Part shown: positions 25,201 through 37,574 of the stretch, piece by piece
Layout of the letters: every line of letters starts with the position of its first letter
Position numbering within the stretch: the stretch's first letter is position 1
NCBI GenBank assembly: GCA_001643675.2
Contig: LSRY02000012.1
Coordinates: forward strand, 1,180,501-1,244,500
Origin: Monocercomonoides exilis
Taxonomy: Eukaryota > Preaxostyla > Oxymonadida > Polymastigidae
Reading direction: 5' to 3'
DNA: 64,000 nucleotides
The notes under the pieces: generated by a model
Told to the model about the DNA's origin: nothing
What the model saw: the letters and a program-made list of their open reading frames with translations, nothing else
Database searches by the model: none
Position numbers and translations under genes: made by a program

Positions 25201-27368
25201 AAGGGAAGGAAGGAAAGGAAGGGAGAGAAAGAGAAAGAGGAAAAGGAAAAGAAAGGAAGGAAAAGAAAAGGAAAGAAAAAAGGAAAAAGGAAAGAGAATC
25301 AAAAGAAATAGGAGAAATAGAGAAAGAACAAGAATTAGGAGAAGAAGAGGTGTTTTCAATGATAAGTGGACTAAGCAATGGAAGATATATAGATGATAGG
25401 GAAGAGGAAAGGTATGAGAACAGAAACAATGGAATTATTGATATGCATGAAGGAGAAGGGAGAGGAGAAGAAGAAGAAGAAGAAAGGGAAGTGAGTATCA
25501 TCAGGAGCATAAGTGATGATGAAGACGAAGATGACAGTGAAGAAGAAGGAGAAAGAGAAGAAAGAGAAGAAGAAGAAGAAGAAGAAGAGGATGCTATTCT
25601 CTGTCGAATTGATCGATGCAACTCAGTTCAGACAGACATCAAGACAGCACTTGACGCACCACGTGGGATGTCTATTGACGTACTCCCTCATCGTCTTGCT
25701 TCAGACACCTTCGCTAGAAGACATACTGCTGTGGGGTTATCTTCTTCTTCTTCTTCTTCTTCTTCTTCTTCTTCTTTCTCATCTTCATTTCCTTTCTCTT
25801 CCTCTTTCTCCTCCTTTTCAGGCGCAGCGGTGCATGCTGCTTCTGCCGGCACCACATCTTCTTTATCCTCTTCAACATTCTTCCCATCTGCCTCTTTCTC
25901 CTCTCCTTTCTTCGACACCTCCTCCACTGCCTCCACTTCCTCCGCCATCGCTTCCTCCTTCAGCCAGTCAAACAACAGCAACAATGACGATGACGATGAT
26001 GATAGCAATGATGATAGCAATGGAAACAATGATGGCAATGACAATGACACAACCTCACTCCAGAAATCCCCTCATCATCATCATCATCATCATCGTCATC
26101 GTCATCAACTTGCCCCCACGATAGATGAAGATGACATGTTCTCTTTGTCTTCCTCCCGCCACGCCTCGCGCCGCTCCTTCCACTCCTCCCGCCACTCCAT
26201 CATGGACGGCTCGAAGCCCCGCTCGCGCTCGCTTTCTTTGTCTCTCTCTGGAATAGGCACAATCAGTGGCACAGGAAATGGGATAGGAAATGGAATAGAG
26301 AATAGCATAGACAATAGCATAGACAATGGAGTTGGTATGTCAACAGCCATTGCTTCAGAGATAAGCATTGGAGGATCGATAAGGAATCGCTCGTTGAATG
26401 AAGAAGAAGAAGAAGAAGAAGAAGAAGACAGAGAGTATTCGTATGAGCATCAGTCAGTGGCATATTCTGTTGGGGAAGAGGCAGCTGATGATCTGTTCTC
26501 ACTCACCAGGGACAACAGCAATTTCCTCAATGAAAGTGTTATTAGCATCAATAATAATAATAATGCCCCTCTCTCCCCCATGCTCCCTTATCCCTCTTCC
26601 CCTCTGGACGGCTCCCAGAACAACTTCTCCGAAGAAGGAGCGCTTCCTGACCCCTTCGACCCTTTCTCCTTCTCCTCTCCCCGCTGCTCTTCATTCAGCG
26701 CCTTCACCCACGTCAGCAGCAGCAGCGCTGGCACTTTCTCTGCCAACTCCTCAGCCATCAGACCTTCCGACCTCATCCTCCCGTTCCCTTCACTATCACT
26801 CCCTAAGCCCCGCTCTTTCTCTGCCTCCTTGTTTGACTCGGGGAAGCAGGAGAGGGGGGCTGCTGCACACCACAGCACGTTCACTGAGACTGATCTGCTC
26901 TCTTTGCAGGACGCGATGGGCGAAGGACTCAACCCGCCTTCACTCGTCTTCTCAGACCCGTTTGAAAAACCGCCGATTTCTTCATCCCCTTTGGTATCGT
27001 ATAGAAGAGCGACACAGCATCTGCAGCCTCTGCACAGCTCCTCTGGCCCCATCGCACCTTCCTCCCTGTCTCTTTCTCTGAGCGCTTCTCTGCCTCATCC
27101 ATTGTCCTCATCTTCCCCTAACACACTGGCTTCTTCACTGGATTCTGTGCATTCGATGCATTCAGTTCATTCAGTGCATTCAATTCATTCAGATGCTTCT
27201 TCCTTCTACCCGTCGCTTGCAGGCATTGCTGGGCTGAGTGGGCTGAGTGGAGCTGCTGGGCAAACGCAAAGGGAATTAACTATCAGTTCAGACACAGCTA
27301 CCATCACTGATACTTTCACAGACAATGCACTAACTGATGCTATTACAGAGAAGAACGATGAAGAGTGA
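19235..27368 (+). CDS. Giant serine-rich protein with PH/WH1-like N-terminus
   Basis: Visible exons are 19235-19313, 19379-19535 and 19608-27368; the first exon is unresolved. Splices are GTATGT to CAG and GTATGT to AAG. The second intron is 72 nt, stop-free and in frame, so an unspliced reading also stays open. The N-terminal 100 residues (TPRTHSSVSLIVEWNKEASL; FIVRDTRNVIWRIQMKS; FQEFQKVIASIKP) have the strand-strand-helix look of a PH-superfold WH1 domain such as that of FKBP15; this is a weak resemblance. The remaining roughly 2500 residues are disordered: Ser runs of up to 35, SQ/QP repeats (23340-23530), short charged blocks and His runs. Possible small folded islands are HFRIGPSTLLAFMIALEHFN and CALFPFDELQGIGG. 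The frame stops at TGA 27366-27368 and coding character continues in the next frame. Confidence 0.7.
22980..23056 (+). repeat. TCN serine-codon repeat
   Basis: Run of TCA, TCC and TCT codons encoding about 26 consecutive serines in the giant protein. One of more than ten such blocks between 21000 and 25800. Confidence 0.85.
24177..24281 (+). repeat. TCTTCC hexamer and TCC trimer array encoding 35 serines
   Basis: Nearly perfect tandem TCTTCC units pass into TCC units at about 24255. In frame they give 35 consecutive serines, the longest run in the window. The coding strand contains only C and T here. Confidence 0.9.
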
Positions 27369-28387
27369 ATAAGGATTTAACCAAAGAAGGAGAAAGAGAG
27401 AGAGAAAGAGAGTTAACTTCAGATAATCGCTTTAATCTGAGTGAGAACATCAGCCTGAACCGCTCCCGCTCTCACACAGTGCATGGCATCCCTCTCTCTT
27501 TCTCTCCTCCGCCTGGCATTAGCACTGGCATTGTTGTTGATATAGGTGTTATTCCAGAAGGTACGGACACAGCCGCCACTGCAAATGCATCTGCAACTGG
27601 AACTGCAACTGGGAATGGAACTTTGACTCGTCTGTGGAGTTTGAATTCGACAAGCTCGCTGCTCCACCCTGGCGTGTGTGTGGATGGGGGAGTTGGTTCT
27701 TCTATTTTGGATGATTCTTCTTCTGCTTCTTCTACTTCAACTTCTTCATTTTCAGCTTCTTCTTCTTCTTCTAACCCTTCCTCTTCTTCCTCTTCTTCTG
27801 CCGACAACCGCTCGACGGCACACAGCTTGGACCAAGGATCAGCGAATGCACAGGACATATTAGCTCATCAGCATCAACAGCATCATGAATATCATTCACC
27901 TTCTGCCAGTCAAGGCATAAACATAAACAATAGCAGTAACATTCACTCAAACACAAACACATTCACAAACACATTCACAGACACCGCCACACATCTTTCT
28001 CCCACTCATGTACATCCACATCCTTCTGCTTCTCCCCAAATTCCACAGAACTCACTCGATTTCAATGTTTTGTCCACTTCCTCTCAATCACAAGAAGACA
28101 ATGAAGAAGAAGACAAAGACGAAGATAATTCAGGAGCTGTGCCGCTTCTCTCACCTCCATCTGCTCCTGTTTGTTCTTCTTCCTCTTCCTCTTCTTCTCT
28201 TTCTCTTTCTTCTCCTTCTGTTCCTTCTCCTGCTACCAGCACCAGCATGGTGCTATCACCCAATCACGAATATTCCCATTCTTCCTCTTCGTCTCATTCA
28301 ATATTCCCTTCTCCGACTCAGTCTATGCACAGTCAGAACGCTCCTTCGCCTGACATTCACAGCTCGCTGTCTCCAGTCAATATTTAG
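27369..28387 (+). CDS. Frame-shifted continuation of the giant serine-rich protein
   Basis: An open frame offset by -1 relative to the gene above begins immediately after a TGA at 27359-27361 and runs to TAG/TAA at 28387. Its composition (Ser runs, NTFTNTFTDT repeats, acidic EEDKDED block) matches the gene upstream and it has no ATG near its 5' end; the first in-frame possible starts are weak. I read it as the true C-terminal part of the same protein, cut off by a one-base indel, a sequencing error or an unusual intron. No GTNT donor lies in the last 350 nt of the upstream frame, which argues against a normal intron there. Confidence 0.6.
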
Positions 28388-29346
28388 AATATGTTTGTGT
28401 TCAAAGCTTGCTCTATTCTCTTCTTTATTCTTGTTTGTCATTAAGCATTTTGTGAATAGATTTCAGCAATTTTTTTTTTAACGAAAAAATTTGAATCGAA
28501 GTTTTATTATTTTTAATGTCCATTCTTCACATGTCTATTCGTTATTATTTTCATTGAACGACTTGAAATGTTTTATTAATGTTTATTATTATTATTTATT
28601 ATTGTTTGTATTTTTTTATTTGTATTTATTCCCTTTTGGGAAAATCACTAACTTCTCTGTGATCGTTATATCATTGCATAGAATGGGTGCGCTCTTGCAA
28701 GTTATGGGTGTTAATTATTTTTGTGTAAATGTGAAGTTGGAGCTATTAATTTATCAATCATTTTCATGTTTTGTACGTCAATTCTATTGTTCTCATATTT
28801 ATTTATATCTTGAACACTAGAACTTTTTAAAGACAATTTGTTTTGGTATGCTTAGCTTTAAGAATAATTTAATTTAAAAGAGATCCATCTCAGCTGGAGA
28901 ATTCTACTTAAATTGCATTAAAGCATTTTTCATTTTCATGAAAGATCTTTGATGTAATGATGGTTTTGTTCCTTATTTATTGATGGAAGAAGTTATCCTT
29001 TGGATGGATTTTCAGGGTATCGAACCGCCTTGAATTGGTGGGTGGAACGTACTACGAATCTCCAAAATTAATCTTATTTTATTAGAGAAATTTTAATTTT
29101 TATGTTGTTTTCATTTCATTATTAACGTTTCTTTTATTTCATTTATCTTGTTTATTTTAATTCCAGTTTTGAATGCAGGATAAGAAAACAGTTAATAAAG
29201 TTATTTTCTTCATTTCAATAGAATTTTAATATCTGTTAGTTTATTTTGTGAAATTATAAAAAAGTTAATAAACTCCTGAAAAAAGTTATTTTTTTTTTTG
29301 GAAATAAACATTTTTATCAAAAGTGATCCTGCCCATTTAAACAATT
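28388..29346. other. Intergenic spacer, nothing recognised
   Basis: AT-rich 960 nt between two plus-strand genes, with TTATTA-type runs near 28580 and a T run at 29289. A sequence on the minus strand at 29015-29029 reads like a tRNA B box, but no A box or cloverleaf accompanies it. Confidence 0.55.
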
Positions 29347-32300
29347 ATGACCCAAATCACAAGGCTTGTGACAGGTGGTCTTGTTGACCACATCACTTAT
29401 GATTTGATTGTTGCAGCTGACGATTCCAATGCTACTTCAAAGAAGTTAATAAAAGAGGCGTTGATGGAGATGGGAAAGAAAAAGCCCACAATGACAATGA
29501 CTACAATTATGTGGACAATTTCGAATAAGGCATGGACACTTATGCCTTTATTTTATGCTTAAGATAAATTATGTTGTATCTTGTGATGTCTTTTTCTTTT
29601 ATTGTTTATTTCCTTCTCAAATGCAATGTTTTATTTTTTAACTGGTAATTTTTTTACAGGTTTCCATGAGCCACAGAATTACATTGTTGAAAATTCTTGA
29701 GCAAATTCTTAATGAAAATCTTCATACAGTTAAAGCAGAATTAGCAACAACACTTGCTGGATTTGCAGCCAATGAAATGACTTCAGACAAAGTATTTTAT
29801 TCCTTTTAATAATAAATTATTTTAAAATAAAATGTTGATTTAACATATTTAGGAAGTTCACACAGAGTGGCAGCATACAGCTTGCAGAATTCTTATTTCT
29901 CTAACAGTGTCATTTCCTGAGATTTGCTATGATCAAATTATAAATCGTCTTCCAACGGGGCATATCCCTCACTATTTCGTGATTTTCTCTCTATTTGAAT
30001 TCTGCAAAAAGAATCCAGAATTTATGGTGATGAAATTAAAAGATGTTTTCTCTCGAATGATGCAGATTATGACAAGTCTCAAGCAGGATAATCTTCGATG
30101 GGTTTTCAGTGCTGCATTTGGAATGTTTGCTGATGCCGTAATACAAACAGAGCAAAATCGACGAGCCAAGAAGTTTGGAGGAGCAAGCACAAGCGCACTA
30201 TCAGAAGGATTTGGTGCATCTTCTTCATTGTCTGCTAGCAGTTCTTCTCCAGCCGATCTCCTCCAATCAGGACGCGGTGAGTTTTCGGAGGCACTGCTCA
30301 ATCTTTATGGATTTCCATTGGCTCGTCCAACATCAGCATTTGATGGAGAATCAGACACAGTGTTCTCGGTGATGATCAACAACTGGCTGACTATGGACAA
30401 GCTCCGTCTGGTGGTTGTGGAGTCGATGGGCAAGCTGATGCGGCTGATGACTGCTGATGCCTTCCACACGCACTTTCCGAAGCTTCTGGCTTTGCTGATG
30501 ACGTATGTGAAGAAAGATGCACCGGCCGACAAGATTGCATCAGTGTCTGCACTCCACTCGCTGGTGATGGTGTCGCTGCATCTCAACCCACGCGATTTAG
30601 CTCCGACTCTTCCGCAGCTGCTGCCTTTGCTCCATTCAATCGTATGCTCACTTCCCCCGCTCCATTCAACGGCCCTCGTCTTCCCGCCGAAGCAGAACAT
30701 GTGGGAGGAGTTTGTGAACAGAATTGCAATGGGAGAGGAGGAGCTGACAGAAGAAGACATTGCAGAAGAGGAGAGCGGAAACGGATTGGGTGTTTCAGTG
30801 TCTTCCCAAAGTGGCAGAAATGAAGGAGAAGATGAAGCAGAAGATGAAGAGGATGCAGAAGGCTCTTCTTCCTTTTCTTCCTCTTCTTCTCAGATGGATC
30901 CTCGTTCGCGCTTTCTTGTCCAGCCAATCAACGACCCTACAAAAATCCCAATTGACTTCGGAAATTCAGAAAAGCTATCTTCTGAACTGTATGGCACGTT
31001 TGCCTCAATCGCCATGGATCACATTGAAGATGTCCTCAACTTCCTCATCAAGCAGATTGAGGTGACGTCTGGCCTTGCACGTGCTGTGACAATCAACATT
31101 ATCACTCACATTCTGAATGTGCTTCCGGCCCATTTGGAGCTGAAGCGCGGTCTGATCATAGCATCAATTGCATCTGTGTTGGGAGATTCTTCGTTGTGTG
31201 TGCGGTTTGCTATTGTGCAGCTGGTGCTGATGCTGTCGAGGAACAACTTTTTGGATGAGCCGGGGTGGGAAAAGCTGGTTGGTGCAGTCATTTTAGCAGC
31301 TGGTGCATTTACGAGGCAGTGGAGAGAGAGGCCTCCGCCGGGCGTGAAGGCAGGCGGGAAAGACAAAGTTGGACTGCCGAAGCCAGTTGTGGAACCGAAG
31401 AAAGAAAAGGTATAAAGTTTTTTTTTAAAAAATTGCATTAACTGCTATTTGATATAACATTTTATTGTTATTCTTTTCGAATTTATCACTTTCTATGAAA
31501 TCCTTTCAAAAAAAAATTTTTTTTTCTGTTTTCTATCTAATTAATTAGACAACCCAACCACTGCCAACAGCTGAAGGGCTGTCCACATTTGCTTGTGATG
31601 TTCTGTATGAGATGGTTGTGCACCACTCTGAAATGAAGCTGAAATTGTGGCCACATCTTCTCGAATACATCATCCCTGTCCAATACACAGGCGCCCTGCC
31701 AGTCATTTGTGCTGCTGTGGCTCGTTTAGCAGCAAGCAGAAAGAGGAAAAACGGCACTGAAGACATTCTGATCGACTTCGACGACCGAAACAACGCGAAC
31801 CTGCCGAAGCCGCATTCGATCATTTTGAGGCTGATCACGGTGATGTCAGATGTGCAGATGGGGAGGTACTTTGCTATTCCGTGTCTTGCCCTCTTACGTG
31901 TGATTCCACAGACGCTGCATTATTCGCTTGCAGACATTGTGGATGAGAGAGTGCCTGCGATCACTGCCTTCTGGAAGGAGGCGATAGACAATGCTGAGGC
32001 ACTGGAGGAAGAGGAAGAAGAAGTTGCGAATGAAGAGAACGAGGAAGAGGAGGAAGATGAAGAAGCAGCGGAAAAGAGGATGAAGAAAGAAGAAGAGGAA
32101 GAGGAAGAACGCAAACGCCAACAGGAAGAAGAAGAGAAGAAGACAGAATTAGACAGAAGACAAGCCACACTTTGGACAGGTGCCTATTTTGACCGCACAA
32201 GTGGATCACTTTCAGGAGGCATTGGTGGAGTGAGCCAGCGAGAAGAGGCAGCCATGCTGAAGTGCAGCCCTCGTCCAGACACAACACAGACAGAAAAATG

Positions 32301-35300
32301 GGAGCACAGAGTGGCTGGTCTGTTTGCATACATCCTGGAGACGATACAAGACAACGAATGGATCAGCGTGCTGGGGGACTTCTTCACACAGCACTTTGGA
32401 TTGTACCCTTCTCTCCCGTCTCTCGCCACATACGGAACACCCGGCGCGCCTGTGGTAGCTGGTGAGACTGCACCATATGTTCCGACATCATCATCTTCTT
32501 CTTCTTCTCAGCAGCAGCCTCAATTGCCACCACAATTCGGAGTGTCTCCTCTCAACCGTTCAAATGGACGACGTATTCTCATTCGATTGCTTGGTGTGTC
32601 AGCACAGCAGACGACTGCCAAGGAGATGGCACAAGCACAGATCGACACCATGTTCACTCGCACAGTGCACTCAGCAGAGTCCCACAGACAGGCACTGGCT
32701 GAGGGATACGGACTGACTGCAAAGAACCCGATGCACTGTGACTCTGTGTTCTCGCGGCTGGACTATGCTGTGCGGAGCGACATGATGCGGAAGGAGAAGT
32801 CGATGTTCTCCACAAAGACAGTCACTGACGAGTATGTCCGTGCCTCCATCATCCTCTGCTTCGGGCGTGTGGCTCTGTCTGCTCCGCCATCGATTGCACT
32901 GGCGAGGATCGAGGCGCATGTCATCAAGTGTCTCAACGACAATGCCCCGCTGCTGCACCTCACGTTCGCCAAGCAGGCAGCAGTCACTGCGATGGACTGC
33001 CTGAGCCGTGCTATTCTGCCGCAAAGGGTTGGACAGCAGTTTGTTCTGAGAGACAGAGACAGCTACATCAAGACAGTCATCAGCTATCTCCTCCCTGCTG
33101 ACCCTGCTGAGAAGGATGCTGTCACCTCACAGCTCCTCGTCTCTGGTCTTGGACTGCTCAGGAAACTTGTTGGGCTGCAGCCAGTTGTGCCTGAAAAGCT
33201 GCAAAAGGAAATTGTCACACGCCTTTGCGATCTCTACGAACAAATGGATGCACCATCGGCAGCCGTGCTTTCAGCATCTGCTTCTTCTTCTGCTCCTCAG
33301 AGGAAGAGATTCACTCAAGAAGAGGCAGCTGCTGTAGCTGGTGCGCATTCATCATTTCTTGTTGCATTACTTGGAGCAGAAACTGGCTTAAGTGTATTCC
33401 TTCGTCTGGCTGGGTATATCTTGCCTTTGACCAGATCATTCAATCCAGGTGTGAGGAAAGGAGCACTCAGCTCATACGATGCGATTGTTCGAGCATTCGT
33501 CACACAAACAGCAGAACAAGAGCAGACACAGACAGATGCTGGGAAGACAGGAGGAGTGAGACTTGGCTCAACCATACAGGAGAATTGCTTCAAAGGGATA
33601 GGAACAATTATGGGGCTGCTGATAGGACGATGTGGAGATACACGCCCAGATGTGAGGAAGAGCGGATGTGATAGTGTGGGATTGTCACTGTATGTAGACC
33701 ACATTCTGAAGACAGATCCTGCACTTGGCTTTGATGTGTCCCCAACAGCTGAGATCGTGGATGTGGCAGCAATGAGGAAGGATGTGGTGGAATGGGAAGA
33801 CAAAGGAGAGATCGATGTGGTGCACCCGCGCAGCGGAGAGAAGCAGAAATACTCAGCCACCCTCAGCATCTTCATCTCCTCCCGCCTGACAACACACTTC
33901 TCGCAGTGCCTGCCTGTTTCAGAGCAGATCGATCTTGTGCACTCTTTGCTCCTCTGCGGTGCTAATGATCCAACTGTACAGGGTTCTGTCCTGTCATTGA
34001 TGCTTGCATTCAGGATGATCCAGGTGATTGGCTTCTCGTTCCCACCATCGGCTGTGGAGCTTATATTCAGACGCTGTGTGGACTGCCTCACTCCATTCAA
34101 TGCCACACTCAGCGGGAAAGAGTCGCCGGCACAAGCATATGCGGTGCATCTGGAACAGCAGCAAGCAAGAGAGAACAAGAGAGCAAGCATGACAATGGGA
34201 CAATCAAGCTCGGCTTCTTCTTCTTCTTCTGCTTCTGCTTCTGCTTCTTCTTCTTCTTCTTCTTCTTCAAGTGCAGATCCTTCACACTGGAAACCTACAT
34301 CTCCGTCTATTTATGCCGGAAACTTGCTCTTCTCTCCAATGAAAGAGCTCGATGCGCCTGTTGAAGAGCAGCTGCTGAACTGTGTGAGCTGCCTGTGCAA
34401 CCACCACCCGTCCATCATGTTTGAGGCGCTGCTGTCGATGAGTGTGTCTGAGAGAGTCACCCAATCAAAACTCTGCTTTGCTGTCGGCGCTGCCTCTCCA
34501 ATTGCACCTTCTTCGAAGTTTATGAGGCTGGTGCTGTCAATCCTGTGTGGCGCTGAGCAGTTTGAGACGAAGCATCTGAAGGATGGAGTACATTACTTCC
34601 CTCTCTCTCGCCCGCAGATGGCTGTGAATGCGCTGGCGTCTGTGCTCTCTGCCAGACCTGCCTGTGATCCAACTGCAAAACAGGCACCTAATTCAGTTGT
34701 GACAATACCAACATCGATGAAGAACAAAGTGCTGGAAGAGGCCTTTTTGAACGAGCATCTGCCTGCGATCGTCGCTGCACTGCTCATCCAGCTGTCAACG
34801 CTGATGGTCTGTGAGAACAACATCGAGGCACTGAAAACAGTTTGATTTGATTTTGTTTTAATTTCATGTAATTCTCGTTTTTTATTCTTTTTTTTTTAAA
34901 TTGAATTGTGAATTTTCAATTTAAAGGTTGCTATTGCTCTACGTGGAGTACTAAATCATGTTGGACAAGCCGAGTTAATTGACTGTCTGGCCTATCCCAA
35001 TGTATTCAAAATGGACGAGATGGATCGCATTTCAGAGTCAGACACGATTGAAGATGCGCAGAAGAAGAAGCAGGCCTTCAAAGGAAACGCTGCTTCACCC
35101 AGCTCAAAAGAGAAAGAGAAAGACAAAAAAAAAAGCGAAGCAAAAGGCTCGTCAGGCACCGACCCTTCGTTTGTTGCTTCTCCGCCGTACAACCGCTGGC
35201 AGGTGATAGCCGACAAGAACTCCTTCGACCACTTCGTCTTTGCATACGCCTGCCGCGTCGCCGCCACCCACCCGTTCATTGCACCCGGTGTCATTGATCT

Positions 35301-36486
35301 TGCTGTGCCTCTGCTGTCTTCCACGTTTCCTGCACAGAGGCTGGGCGCGCTGGCTCTTGTGGTTGGGATGGTGCCTCATTTGAAGTACTTCCTCAACACC
35401 AACCCGCAGCCTATCCCTGGCCATCCCTCAGACGCCCTGAAAGATCCAGACTTCGCTTCAAAGCTCATTTCGCGTGTTTCTGATGCACTTTTGTCTCGCA
35501 CCTCAGATGATGTGGTGAGGATAAGAAGGATGACATTAGAAGGGCTCAGCTACTTGGCTCCTGCGTGCTTCTCGCAGCAGATTCCGTTCAATTCTGATCC
35601 TCTCACTGAACTCCAGTCGCCGCACGTGTTGGGGAAATCACAAAGAGGCAAATCAGGAGAGGAGAATGAAGATGAAAACTCAGACGAGATGAAAGAGCAG
35701 AGAGGGGCGAGGATTCTGAACATGCTGGCTGCTTCTATTCTGGCTGCAATGTGCCGAGGCTGCGACGACACAGATATGGGCTGTGCTCGCATCTCTGCGC
35801 TTTCGCTGCGCCGGATGCTGATGTCGTCTTCGCTGGACGAAATCTCCGTTTCTCCGATGCTCATCACCATCTGCGTGGCGGGGCGGAACCTCACCACGCA
35901 GCGCTTAAACTCTCCTCAGCTCAAATGCAGCGGGTGTGGTGTATTGGCGTGCTTGAGCCGGTTTGGGAAAGGAGTGAGTGGCCATCAATATATGGAGCAG
36001 ATGCACGTGGCCTTGCCATACATGGCAGTGATGCTGAGTGACAAGGCTGTTCAACCTCGAAAGGCTGCTCGTATTTGGCTGAAGAGAGTGTCTCTGCTGT
36101 TGAGTGGAGGAGCAACACAGTCACCCCTGGTCTCATTCTGTACAGCGTCTTCTGTGTTTGCGAAGGACACAGATCTGGCAAAGGATGACAGATGCACTGA
36201 GACTTTGTATTCGACTTTTGCGAAGGTGCTTATCACTTTGTTTTTGGAGCGGCTTGGCCAGTTTGTGTCTGCTCTTGCTGCTCTGCTGGGTGGAGACAAG
36301 CCTCCAGCAACGAAAATAGCAGCGTGCCAGATGGTTGGGTATATTTTGGAGTATATTCCGAAGGAAGAGAGGAAGAGGCTGCCTACTGAACAAGCAATCA
36401 AGGCAATATCTGCTCTATTGAGAGATGGAAACGTTCTTGTGAAAAACACGGCTGCCCGGATGCTGAAGCCACTCTGGTCTTATTAA
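29347..36486 (+). CDS. MROH1-like (maestro) HEAT-repeat protein
   Basis: Five exons, 29347-29529, 29660-29791, 29853-31409, 31549-34839 and 34927-36486, giving about 2240 residues. All junctions are phase 0. Conserved landmarks of the maestro HEAT-repeat family 1 are present in order: the N-terminal ALMEMGKKKP region, WQHTACRILISLTVSFP, LPTGHIPHYFVIFSLFEF, LWPHLLEYIIPVQYTGALP, VRASIILCFGRVALSAP, and the closing repeat ISALLRDGNVLVKNTAARML. In animals MROH1 is a lysosome-associated HEAT protein of about 1640 residues. This one is longer because of acidic and serine-rich insertions (near 32000-32160 and 34205-34270). Exon 1 seems to end at AAG before a GC donor (GCATGG at 29530), because no GT precedes the in-frame stop and the family alignment continues exactly at 29660. 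Confidence 0.85.
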
Positions 36487-36961
36487 GCATTGATGTTCAT
36501 GTAAAACTGTAAATTTTTGAATGAAATATCTCTTTTAATTCTATCATTTTTATCTTACAAATATTATTATTATAGGTATTTCGTTTTTGTTTTTACAATT
36601 GAGATAACTTCATTTTCTAAGAACGTACTGTTATGATTTTTATTTTTCGTCTTTAATTATGAAATGTCATTTCTAATTATATACGTTTCTACAATTATTT
36701 ATACGAACTTACAATTTTTATAATTATTTATGTTTGCAGTTTCTTCTTTGTTTTTAATTTGTTTATGGGTGATCAAAGAACTTATTTTACTAAATTTTAT
36801 TTTTCTCTGCGAATTATGTACAAATGATACTTTTTTACAAACTTCATAACGTTATATAATATTTGCATTGTTTTACGGGAATGTTTTGAGCAGGAAACAT
36901 TTTGCAACAAGTATAAAACCGAAAAAATAAATTCATTTTCCAAGTCATTTATTTAAAGGAA
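36487..36961. other. Spacer upstream of thioredoxin, nothing recognised
   Basis: About 475 nt of AT-rich sequence following the MROH1-like stop codon and preceding the thioredoxin ATG. It contains AT-rich runs but no coding frame or RNA gene that I can support. Confidence 0.55.
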
Positions 36962-37349
36962 ATGGTGTGCAATAATTTAGTCAAATTATTTCATTATAAA
37001 ACCATTGCTTCATTTTGCATTTTGAATTCAGCCTTTCACTCATCCAAAGACAGTTGATGAATTTGATGCTGCAATGGAAAAAGCTGGTGACAAACTTGTT
37101 GTAATTGACTTCAGCGCAACTTGGTGCGGTCCATGCCAAAAAATAAAACCAGTGTTCGAGTCTCTTGCATCAAAATACAATGATGTTACATTCTTATCTT
37201 GCGATGTCGATGAGTTATCTGATCTTGATGAAGTTGAAGATATAACAGGCGTTCCAACATTTCAGTTTGTCAAAAAGGGGAAGAAAGTTGGAGAGTTCTC
37301 CGGAGCTAACGAAGATAAGTTGGTGAGCATGGTTGATCAGTTAAAGTGA
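36962..37349 (+). CDS. Thioredoxin
   Basis: Classic thioredoxin of about 106 residues that reduces disulfides through a WCGPC active site (DFSATWCGPCQKIKPV). The cis-proline loop (TGVPTFQFVKKG) and the C-terminal helix are present. The fold needs residues upstream of the ATG at 37074: an open stretch from 37032 encodes PFTHPKTVDEFDAAMEKAGD, which matches the first strand and helix of the family. No ATG lies in that stretch. An acceptor (TTCAG) precedes 37032, and an ATG at 36962-36964 is followed at once by a GTGTGC donor, giving a 67-nt intron and a first coding exon of only three bases. Length and alignment then fit a cytosolic thioredoxin. Confidence 0.93.
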
Positions 37350-37574
37350 AAAATGGCATTTCCTTGTAATTTATTAAATTTTATCGTATTTTTTTATTTG
37401 TGTGTTAAATTTGAAAACTCAAAATATGTATCTATATATATTTGTGTTTATATTTAAATTTATTTGTTTAGGAAATTTTTTATAAATAAAACAAAAAAGA
37501 ATGGACAAAAAAGCAATAAAAAATTCAAAACTTGAAGTCAAAATGACTTATAAATTCAATTAAAAACTTGCTTT

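Noticed and set aside
26994-27373. Intron from GTATCG to AATAAG joining the two frames of the giant gene
   Set aside because: The removed 380 nt keep the same coding style as their surroundings, so a frame break is the simpler reading.
29005-29090. tRNA on the minus strand, from a perfect B-box-like sequence at 29015-29029
   Set aside because: No A box, poor T-stem pairing and no acceptor stem could be drawn.
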